A DNA stretch of 64,000 nt from Lachnospiraceae bacterium (GTDB taxonomy: Bacteria; Bacillota; Clostridia; Lachnospirales; Lachnospiraceae), in the NCBI GenBank assembly GCA_910574745.1, contig CAJTCE010000020.1, positions 1 to 64,000 on the forward strand, written 5' to 3'. Each line of letters begins with the position of its first letter. Within the stretch, counting starts at the first letter, position 1. The notes below the pieces were generated by a model, which was not told the origin of the DNA, searched no databases, and was given only the letters and a program-made list of their open reading frames with translations. Shown piece after piece: positions 53,526 to 61,064 of the stretch. The translations under genes and the position numbers were made by a program.

Positions 53526-55199
53526 ATGAAAGCCATGAGAAGTGACAGTGTAAAAACAGGGGTTGCACAGGCGCCTCACAGAAGTTTGTTTAATGCGTTA
53601 GGTTATACGGAAGAGGAAAGACGGAGACCGTTGATCGGTATTGTCTGTTCCTACAATGAGATAGTTCCCGGTCATATGAATCTGGACAAGATTTGTGACG
53701 CGGTCAAAATGGGCGTTGCCATGGCCGGTGGCACGCCGGTTATGTTTCCTGCAATTGCAGTCTGCGACGGAATTGCCATGGGACATATCGGTATGAAATA
53801 TTCTCTGGTCACAAGAGATTTGATTGCGGACAGCACGGAGTGTATGGCAATGGCCCACGGCTTTGACGGCCTTGTTATGATTCCCAACTGCGATAAAAAT
53901 GTACCGGGGCTTTTAATGGCTGCGGCAAGGGTTAATATTCCCACCATATTTGTTTCCGGAGGCCCCATGCTTGCAGGAAGGGTTAAAGGAGAAAAAAGAA
54001 GCCTCTCCAGTATGTTCGAAGCGGTAGGAAGCGTTGCGGCAGGCAATATGACTATGGAAGACCTTTGTGAATTTGAGGAGAAGGTATGCCCTACCTGCGG
54101 TTCCTGTTCCGGTATGTATACGGCAAATTCCATGAATTGTTTAACGGAAGCCTTAGGAATGGGATTAAAGGGAAACGGAACCGTTCCTGCGGTTTACAGT
54201 GAAAGAATTCGCCTTGCAAAGCATGCGGGCATGAAAATCATGGAGCTTTTGGAGAAAAATATTAAGCCCAGGGATATTATGACGGAGAAGGCATTTATGA
54301 ATGCATTGACTGTGGATATGGCGTTGGGATGTTCTACAAATTCCATGCTTCATCTTCCGGCAATCGCCCATGAGGCAGGGGTGGATCTGAATCTGGATAT
54401 TGCCAATGAATTATCCGCAAAAACTCCCAATCTCTGTCATTTAGCGCCTGCAGGCCCTACTTATATGGAGGACTTGAATGAAGCGGGCGGCGTTTATGCG
54501 GTTATGAATGAACTGAATAAGAAAAAGCTTTTGCATACGGACCTGATAACGGTTACAGGAAGAACCATAGGGGAAAATATTGAAGGATGTACGAATAAAA
54601 ATCCGGAGGTTATCCGCCCGGTGGAAAATCCCTATTCGGAAACAGGCGGCATTGCAGTATTAAAAGGAAACCTTGCTCCTGACAGCGGAGTTGTTAAGCG
54701 CTCTGCCGTTGTAGAGGAGATGATGGTTCATGAAGGTCCTGCAAGAGTGTTTGATTGTGAAGAAGACGCCATTGAAGCCATTAAAGGCGGAAAGATTGTG
54801 GCGGGGGACGTTGTGGTAATCCGCTATGAAGGACCTAAAGGAGGTCCCGGGATGAGAGAGATGCTAAATCCCACTTCGGCAATTGCAGGTATGGGACTGG
54901 GCTCCAGCGTTGCCCTGATTACCGACGGTCGTTTTTCCGGCGCCTCCAGGGGAGCATCCATCGGACATGTATCTCCCGAAGCGGCAGTGGGAGGTCCGAT
55001 TGCCCTTGTGAAAGAAGGGGATATTATCAGCATCAATATTCCGGAAAACAAACTGGAAGTAAAGATTTCCGATGAGGAAATGGCGGCAAGAAGAGAAAAA
55101 TGGCAGCCCAGAGAGCCTCAGGTTACCACAGGCTATCTTGCACGTTACAGGGAAATGGTAACAAGCGGCAACAGAGGCGCTATTCTGGAGATTAAATAA
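53526..55199 (+). CDS. ilvD: Dihydroxy-acid dehydratase
   Basis: A 557-residue iron-sulfur dehydratase of valine/isoleucine synthesis. Cluster and metal residues lie in [29 protein letters not shown] and [19 protein letters not shown] 53526 is taken, with GGAGAAAGG 5 bases upstream; ATG 53535 (giving MRSDSVKTG) is a credible alternative. Gap from leuB is 122 bases. Confidence 0.95.
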   Translation: MKAMRSDSVKTGVAQAPHRSLFNALGYTEEERRRPLIGIVCSYNEIVPGHMNLDKICDAVKMGVAMAGGTPVMFPAIAVCDGIAMGHIGMKYSLVTRDLIADSTECMAMAHGFDGLVMIPNCDKNVPGLLMAAARVNIPTIFVSGGPMLAGRVKGEKRSLSSMFEAVGSVAAGNMTMEDLCEFEEKVCPTCGSCSGMYTANSMNCLTEALGMGLKGNGTVPAVYSERIRLAKHAGMKIMELLEKNIKPRDIMTEKAFMNALTVDMALGCSTNSMLHLPAIAHEAGVDLNLDIANELSAKTPNLCHLAPAGPTYMEDLNEAGGVYAVMNELNKKKLLHTDLITVTGRTIGENIEGCTNKNPEVIRPVENPYSETGGIAVLKGNLAPDSGVVKRSAVVEEMMVHEGPARVFDCEEDAIEAIKGGKIVAGDVVVIRYEGPKGGPGMREMLNPTSAIAGMGLGSSVALITDGRFSGASRGASIGHVSPEAAVGGPIALVKEGDIISINIPENKLEVKISDEEMAARREKWQPREPQVTTGYLARYREMVTSGNRGAILEIK

Positions 55200-55266
55200 G
55201 CGGTTTGAAAATAATTTTCAGAAAAGATTATTTGATTTATTAGATCAGAACAGAAAGGATGATAAA

Positions 55267-56943
55267 ATGCAGTTAACAGGTGCGGAAATCGTTATAGAAT
55301 GTTTAAAAGAACAGGGAGTGGACACGGTATTCGGTTATCCCGGAGGGACTATTTTAAATGTATACGATGCGCTGTATAAGCACAGTGATGAAATCCGCCA
55401 TGTGCTTACATCCCATGAACAGGGAGCGGCTCATGCGGCGGACGGTTATGCAAGAGCAACTGGAAAAGTGGGAGTTTGTATGGCTACAAGCGGACCGGGA
55501 GCAACCAATCTGGTTACCGGAATTGCCACGGCATACATGGATTCCATTCCGGTAGTGGCAATAACGGCGAATGTGAATTTACCTTCCTTAGGAAAGGATT
55601 CCTTCCAGGAGGTGGATATTGCCGGTGTGACCATGCCTATTACCAAGCACGGGTATATTGTAAAGGATGTAAACCAGCTTGCGGATACTTTGAGAAAAGC
55701 CTTTGAAATTGCAAAAAGCGGAAGGCCGGGACCGGTTCTGGTTGATATTACAAAGGATGTAACTGCCAATACGGCGGAATTTACATCCCAACCCCCGAAG
55801 CCTGTGGAGAAAAAATCAAATTATACAAAAGAAGATTTGAAAAAAGCGGCAGAGCTGATCAACCATGCCGAAAAACCCTTTATTTTTGTGGGCGGCGGAG
55901 CAGTTTTGTCGGGAGCATCTAAAGAAGTGCGGGCGTTGGCGGAAAAGATTGAAGCGCCTGTATGCGATTCCCTCATGGGAAAAGGTGTCTTTGACGGTCA
56001 CAACCCTTTATATACGGGAATGCTGGGCATGCACGGAACCAAGGCTTCCAATCTGGGAGTATCTGAATGCGATTTGCTGATTGCGCTGGGCGTAAGATTT
56101 TCTGACCGTGTTATCGGAAATCCGAAGAAATTTGCAGAAAACGCAAAGATGATCCATATAGATATAGATGCGGCGGAAATTAACAAGAATATCAAAACGG
56201 ACGCATCCATTGTAGGCGATTTGAAAGAGGTTTTAGATATTTTAAATGAGATGGTAGAGGCAAATCCTCATAAAGAATGGGCGGAGCATGTGGAAGGCTA
56301 TAAAGTGAAATATCCCTTAAAATATGAGGAAGAAGCTTTAAGCTGCCCCTATTTTATTGAGCAGGTTGATAAAGCTACGGAGGGAAAAGCCATTATTACT
56401 ACGGACGTCGGACAGCATCAGATGTGGGCGGCCCAGTTTTATCAGTATTCGGAGCCCAGAACCTTTCTTTCTTCCGGGGGCTTAGGCACAATGGGTTACG
56501 GCTTAGGAGCCTGCATCGGCGCAAAGCTTGGCAGACCGGATAAAACGGTTATCAATATTGCGGGAGACGGATGCTTCCGTATGAATATGCAGGAGCTTGC
56601 CACGGCAGGACGTTACAATATACCCATTGTGGAGGTTGTGATCAACAACCAGGTGTTAGGTATGGTAAGACAGTGGCAGACCCTGTTTTACGGACACAGA
56701 TATTCACAGACTATCTTAAATGACGAGGTGGATTACTGTAAGGTGGCAGAGGCTTTGGGCTGTGTAGCGTATAAGGTCACAAAGAAGGAAGAGGCTCTCC
56801 CAGCTATAAAAGAAGCCATAGCTGGTGGAAAGCCTGCCTTAATCGAGGTTGTGATACACGAGGACGATAAGGTATTCCCTATGGTTTCGCCGGGAGCGCC
56901 TATCAGCGAAGTCTTTGATGCGGATGACATGAAAGAGGCATAG
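55267..56943 (+). CDS. ilvB: Acetolactate synthase, large subunit
   Basis: A 558-residue TPP enzyme making acetolactate. Motifs: VFGYPGGTILNVYDAL, SHEQGAAHAADGYARATG (catalytic Glu), and the TPP site AGDGCFRMNMQELATA plus VINNQVLGMVRQWQ. A regulatory small subunit (ilvN) is not next door. It follows ilvD by 67 bases. Confidence 0.95.
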   Translation: MQLTGAEIVIECLKEQGVDTVFGYPGGTILNVYDALYKHSDEIRHVLTSHEQGAAHAADGYARATGKVGVCMATSGPGATNLVTGIATAYMDSIPVVAITANVNLPSLGKDSFQEVDIAGVTMPITKHGYIVKDVNQLADTLRKAFEIAKSGRPGPVLVDITKDVTANTAEFTSQPPKPVEKKSNYTKEDLKKAAELINHAEKPFIFVGGGAVLSGASKEVRALAEKIEAPVCDSLMGKGVFDGHNPLYTGMLGMHGTKASNLGVSECDLLIALGVRFSDRVIGNPKKFAENAKMIHIDIDAAEINKNIKTDASIVGDLKEVLDILNEMVEANPHKEWAEHVEGYKVKYPLKYEEEALSCPYFIEQVDKATEGKAIITTDVGQHQMWAAQFYQYSEPRTFLSSGGLGTMGYGLGACIGAKLGRPDKTVINIAGDGCFRMNMQELATAGRYNIPIVEVVINNQVLGMVRQWQTLFYGHRYSQTILNDEVDYCKVAEALGCVAYKVTKKEEALPAIKEAIAGGKPALIEVVIHEDDKVFPMVSPGAPISEVFDADDMKEA

Positions 56944-57000
56944 TTTTCTGATTAATATGATAAAATGTTGTGATGAAGTAATTTATTGCAGAGGGCACTT

Positions 57001-58407
57001 ATGAGGAAAAAATTTCTGACGGTTCTGGCGATTTTAACCTTTACGCCGGTATGTATGATATTGCTGATTTATTTCGGGCTTGTTTGGTATTATAAAGGAA
57101 CATATATGAACGGTATTACGATCAATGACGTTTATGCCAGCGGCAAAACGCCGGAAGAGATGAATGAAATACTGCTCGAAAAAACCGATAAGGCATCCTT
57201 TACCATTACGGATAAGTTTGGTAAGACCTATGAAATTCCAATAGAAGATATGAATTTCACTTATACATATCTGGATGAACTGAATAAGATCCAAAACAGG
57301 CAGAATCCCCTGCATTGGGGAATGGCCTTGGTAAACGGAGAAAATGAGTGTCATGCTATTACGCCTAAGGGAAAATGTGATACAAAGGCTCTTGAGGATT
57401 ATCTGATGTCCATGGAGCTTTTGCAGAATCAGGCGGATCCCGATAGAATCAGGGTGGAGATCATTAAGGAAAAGGATGGTTATGCCTTGGTGGATGAGAC
57501 TCAGAATCTTTTGGATAAGGATGCGGCAGTGGAAGCGGTGGAAGAGGCTGTTTTAAAGGGCGAACGGTATCTGAACTTAGAGGATGCAGAGTGTTATATT
57601 GAGGTAGAATACACAAGGGAAATGCTGAATACCCTGGATATCTGGAATAAGGTTGAAAAAATGCAGGATTCCCGGATCGTCTGCCGGTTTTATGACGGAG
57701 ATGAGGTAATAGACGCTTCCGTAATCTGCAACTGGATTCTGCTGGATGAAGACGGAGAGTTTCTTCTGGATGATACCGGGGAACTGATACTGGATGAAGA
57801 AGAGGTAGAGGAATATGTCGCAGGAATTGCCAAAGCCCATGACAGTACGGACGGCCCCTGGAACTTTAATCCTACAAGAGGCGGAACCATTACCATTGAA
57901 AAAGGAAATTACGGATATAAGCTGAATCAGAAGAAGCAGAAGGAAACTCTGATAGAGCAGGTTTATGCCCACCGGAGCGGGGAGGCGGAGGCTGTCTACA
58001 GCCAGAGAGGCTGGGGAACCGGGAAAGACGATATCGGAAATACCTATATCGAAGTGGATATGTCACAACAGACAATGTACTATTATAAAGACGGGGAATT
58101 AAAGCTCTCGACACCGGTAGTAACGGGCAATACCGGAAAAGGGAACGGAACTCCTCAAAGGGTCTGCTATGTTTATTATAAGCAGAGAAACAGAACCTTG
58201 ATCGGAGAGGATTACAGGACTCCCGTGTCTTACTGGATGGCGGTTTATGGCAATATCGGTATACACGATGCCACTTGGAGAGGGAAGTTTGGTGGAAGCA
58301 TTTATAAGACCAACGGCTCCCACGGATGCATTAATACGCCTATGAAAGCGGTCAGCCAGCTCTATGAAATGGTGGAGGAAGGCACACCCGTTATTATGTT
58401 TTATTAA
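57001..58407 (+). CDS. L,D-transpeptidase (YkuD) with PG-binding_4 domain
   Basis: A 468-residue, single-pass membrane protein that makes 3-3 cross-links or attaches proteins to peptidoglycan. N-terminal helix (TVLAILTFTPVCMILLIYFG), then PG_binding_4-type repeats (GITINDVYASGKTPEEMNEI), and a C-terminal YkuD domain with IHDATW and the catalytic NGSHGCINTP. AGAGGGC precedes ATG 57001. Flanked by amino acid genes, so probably its own unit. Confidence 0.92.
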   Translation: MRKKFLTVLAILTFTPVCMILLIYFGLVWYYKGTYMNGITINDVYASGKTPEEMNEILLEKTDKASFTITDKFGKTYEIPIEDMNFTYTYLDELNKIQNRQNPLHWGMALVNGENECHAITPKGKCDTKALEDYLMSMELLQNQADPDRIRVEIIKEKDGYALVDETQNLLDKDAAVEAVEEAVLKGERYLNLEDAECYIEVEYTREMLNTLDIWNKVEKMQDSRIVCRFYDGDEVIDASVICNWILLDEDGEFLLDDTGELILDEEEVEEYVAGIAKAHDSTDGPWNFNPTRGGTITIEKGNYGYKLNQKKQKETLIEQVYAHRSGEAEAVYSQRGWGTGKDDIGNTYIEVDMSQQTMYYYKDGELKLSTPVVTGNTGKGNGTPQRVCYVYYKQRNRTLIGEDYRTPVSYWMAVYGNIGIHDATWRGKFGGSIYKTNGSHGCINTPMKAVSQLYEMVEEGTPVIMFY

Positions 58408-58416
58408 AAATAACCA

Positions 58417-58445
58417 TTGACGAAAAAAATATAGAAAGGTACAAT
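58417..58445 (+). promoter_or_regulatory. Promoter of serC-serA
   Basis: TTGACG (58417-58422), 17-base spacer, TACAAT (58440-58445). Among the stronger promoters in the window. Confidence 0.75.
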
Positions 58446-58478
58446 GGAATTTAGATTTTATAAGAGGAGGGACCAGAA

Positions 58479-59561
58479 GTGTCCAGAGTTTACAATTTTT
58501 CAGCAGGTCCGGCAGTTTTACCTGAAGAAGTATTAAAAGAAGCTGCAGATGAAATGTTAGATTATAAAGGAAGCGGTATGTCCGTTATGGAAATGAGCCA
58601 CCGCTCCAAGGTATATGACGGCATTATTAAGGAAGCCGAGGCGGATTTGAGGGAATTGATGAATATTCCTGATAATTATAAGGTTCTGTTTTTACAAGGC
58701 GGAGCCAGCCAGCAGTTTGCCATGATTCCCATGAACCTGATGAAAAACAAAAAAGCGGGTTATGTGGTAACAGGACAGTGGGCAAAGAAAGCATATCAGG
58801 AGGCAAAGCTTTACGGCGAAGCCATTGAGCTTGCATCCAGTGCGGATAAGACTTTTTCTTACATACCCGACTGCAGCAATCTGGATATTCCCGATGATGT
58901 GGACTATGTTTATATCTGTGAAAACAACACCATTTACGGTACAAAGTTCCACACCCTTCCCGATACCAAGGGACACACTCTTGTTGCGGATATATCCTCA
59001 TGCTTTTTGTCAGAGCCGGTAGATGTTACCAAATACGGCGTGATTTATGGCGGCGTCCAGAAAAATGTGGGACCGGCAGGTGTGGTTATCTGTATTATCC
59101 GTGAGGATCTGATTACAGAGGATGTGCTGCCCGGCACCCCTACCATGCTGCGTTACAAAATCCATGCGGACGCAGAGTCTTTATATAATACGCCTCCCTG
59201 CTACGGTATTTATATGTGCGGCAAGGTGTTTAAATGGTTAAAGAACATGGGTGGTCTTTCCGTAATGAAGAAAAGAAATGAAGAAAAGGCAAAGATTTTG
59301 TATGATTTTCTGGATGAAAGCAAATTATTCAAGGGAACTGTTGTAAAAGAAGACCGTTCCCTGATGAATGTACCTTTTGTAACAGGAAACGAAGAACTGG
59401 ATGCAAAATTTGTAAAAGAGGCGGCGGAAGCAGGCTTTGTAAACTTAAAGGGACACAGAAGCGTAGGCGGTATGCGTGCATCCATTTATAATGCGATGCC
59501 TAAGGAAGGCGTTGAGAAGCTGGTTGCCTTCATGAAGGAATTTGAAGCAAAGAATGCATAA
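58479..59561 (+). CDS. serC: Phosphoserine aminotransferase
   Basis: A 360-residue PLP enzyme converting phosphohydroxypyruvate to phosphoserine. Signatures: VYNFSAGPAVLPEEVL, EMSHRSKVYDGI, LFLQGGASQQFAMIPMN and the PLP-Lys segment IYGGVQKNVGPAGV. Start GTG 58479 with AGGAGGG upstream. SerA follows. Confidence 0.96.
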   Translation: MSRVYNFSAGPAVLPEEVLKEAADEMLDYKGSGMSVMEMSHRSKVYDGIIKEAEADLRELMNIPDNYKVLFLQGGASQQFAMIPMNLMKNKKAGYVVTGQWAKKAYQEAKLYGEAIELASSADKTFSYIPDCSNLDIPDDVDYVYICENNTIYGTKFHTLPDTKGHTLVADISSCFLSEPVDVTKYGVIYGGVQKNVGPAGVVICIIREDLITEDVLPGTPTMLRYKIHADAESLYNTPPCYGIYMCGKVFKWLKNMGGLSVMKKRNEEKAKILYDFLDESKLFKGTVVKEDRSLMNVPFVTGNEELDAKFVKEAAEAGFVNLKGHRSVGGMRASIYNAMPKEGVEKLVAFMKEFEAKNA

Positions 59562-59682
59562 TGCAAAAATACATCGAAAATGAGAGCGGATCAAAAATGC
59601 ATGAGAAATAAATATGATCCGGAAAGTGGAATGTATTAAAAATTAAAACACATAGAAATATACAGGAAAGAAGGATAAAAAC

Positions 59683-60846
59683 GTGTTTCAGTATTATTGT
59701 CTCAATCCTATCGCACAGGTGGGACTTGAAAAATTTGGCGAAGGATATGAAAAAACAGATGATGTAAATGCCGCAGAAGGCATTCTTGTAAGAAGTGCGG
59801 ATATGCACTCTATGGAGTTTTCCGATAAGCTTTTAGCCGTTGTCCGGGCAGGAGCCGGAGTTAACAATATTCCTTTGGAGGAATGTGCAAAGAAAGGTAT
59901 CGTAGTATTCAATACGCCCGGCGCCAATGCCAATGCGGTAAAGGAATTGGTAATCAGCGGTATGCTCCTTGCCTGCCGTGATATTACAGGCGGAATTGAC
60001 TGGGTAAAAACTCAGACCGAAAATCCCGATGTTGCAAAGGCGGCTGAGAAAGAAAAGAAAAAATTTGCAGGAACCGAGATCATGGGCAAAAAGCTGGGTA
60101 TCATCGGTTTGGGCGCTATCGGAGTAAAGGTAGCCAACGCCGCAAAACATCTGGGAATGGAAGTGTACGGCTATGATCCTTATCTTTCCGTAGATGCGGC
60201 ATGGAGCTTAAGCAGAGATGTAAAGCATGTGATCAATGTGGAGGATATTTACAGAGAGTGTGATTTTATTACCATTCATGTGCCTGCCCTTGATTCCACA
60301 AAGGGAATGATCAATAAGGAAACCATCGGCATGATGAAGGATGGCGTGGTAATCTTAAACTTTGCAAGGGATGTACTTTGCAAGGAGGAGGATGTTTTGG
60401 AAGGAATTGCATCCGGTAAAATCCGCAAGTATGTAACGGATTTCCCCAATACTATTACCACCGGAAAGGAAGGCTGTATCGTAACGCCTCATATCGGCGC
60501 ATCTACAGAGGAATCGGAAGATAATTGTGCGGTTATGGGCGTTAAGGAAATGGTAAATTATCTGGAAAACGGCAATATTAAGAACAGTGTGAATTATCCT
60601 GCGCTGGATATGGGCGTTTGTGAAAAGGCCGGCCGTGTTGCGGTATTCCATAAAAATACCGCCAATATGATTACCAAGCTGGCAGGGTGCTTTGGCGATG
60701 TGGATATTAATATTTCGGATATGAGTAACAAATCCAGAGGCGATTTTGCGGTATCCATGTTTGACATTGAAGAGCCGGCAACAGAGGACGTCATTGAAAA
60801 GCTTGCTGCCATTAACGGCGTGTTCAGGGTTCGTGTTGTAAAATAG
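59683..60846 (+). CDS. serA: D-3-phosphoglycerate dehydrogenase
   Basis: A 387-residue NAD-dependent dehydrogenase, first step of serine synthesis. Substrate/catalytic residues appear in VRAGAGVNNIPLEECAKKGI, the Rossmann motif is GLGAIGVKVANAAKHLG, and a conserved His lies in TPHIGASTEESEDNCA. A C-terminal ACT-like domain (AVFHKNTANMITKLAG) suggests serine control. Start GTG 59683 with AAGGA. Lies 121 bases after serC. Confidence 0.95.
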   Translation: MFQYYCLNPIAQVGLEKFGEGYEKTDDVNAAEGILVRSADMHSMEFSDKLLAVVRAGAGVNNIPLEECAKKGIVVFNTPGANANAVKELVISGMLLACRDITGGIDWVKTQTENPDVAKAAEKEKKKFAGTEIMGKKLGIIGLGAIGVKVANAAKHLGMEVYGYDPYLSVDAAWSLSRDVKHVINVEDIYRECDFITIHVPALDSTKGMINKETIGMMKDGVVILNFARDVLCKEEDVLEGIASGKIRKYVTDFPNTITTGKEGCIVTPHIGASTEESEDNCAVMGVKEMVNYLENGNIKNSVNYPALDMGVCEKAGRVAVFHKNTANMITKLAGCFGDVDINISDMSNKSRGDFAVSMFDIEEPATEDVIEKLAAINGVFRVRVVK

Positions 60847-60902
60847 GCTTAAAAGCTTAAATCAGTCAATAAGAGATAGTATAAAAGATAAATGAAGTAA
60901 AA

Positions 60903-60950
60903 AAGAAAGAGCTGTTATGTTTCAAAAGAAATTCATAGCAGTTCTTTTTT
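60903..60950 (+). terminator. Terminator of serC-serA
   Basis: Arms gaaagagctgttatg and catagcagttctttt around tttcaaaagaaatt, followed by T. Confidence 0.85.
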
Positions 60951-60975
60951 GCGTCCGTTTTTTTGTTTTTAGGAG

Positions 60976-61004
60976 TTGAAGGAATATGGCTATTTGTTTA
61001 TAAT
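60976..61004 (+). promoter_or_regulatory. Promoter of the J-domain/TPR gene
   Basis: TTGAAG (60976-60981), 17-base spacer, perfect TATAAT (60999-61004), 60 bases before the start. Confidence 0.7.
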
Positions 61005-61064
61005 ATTTTTATTGGAAATGTTATCGGATAAAGCTTCGGGTAAAATTTCAGGAGGTAATGATAG

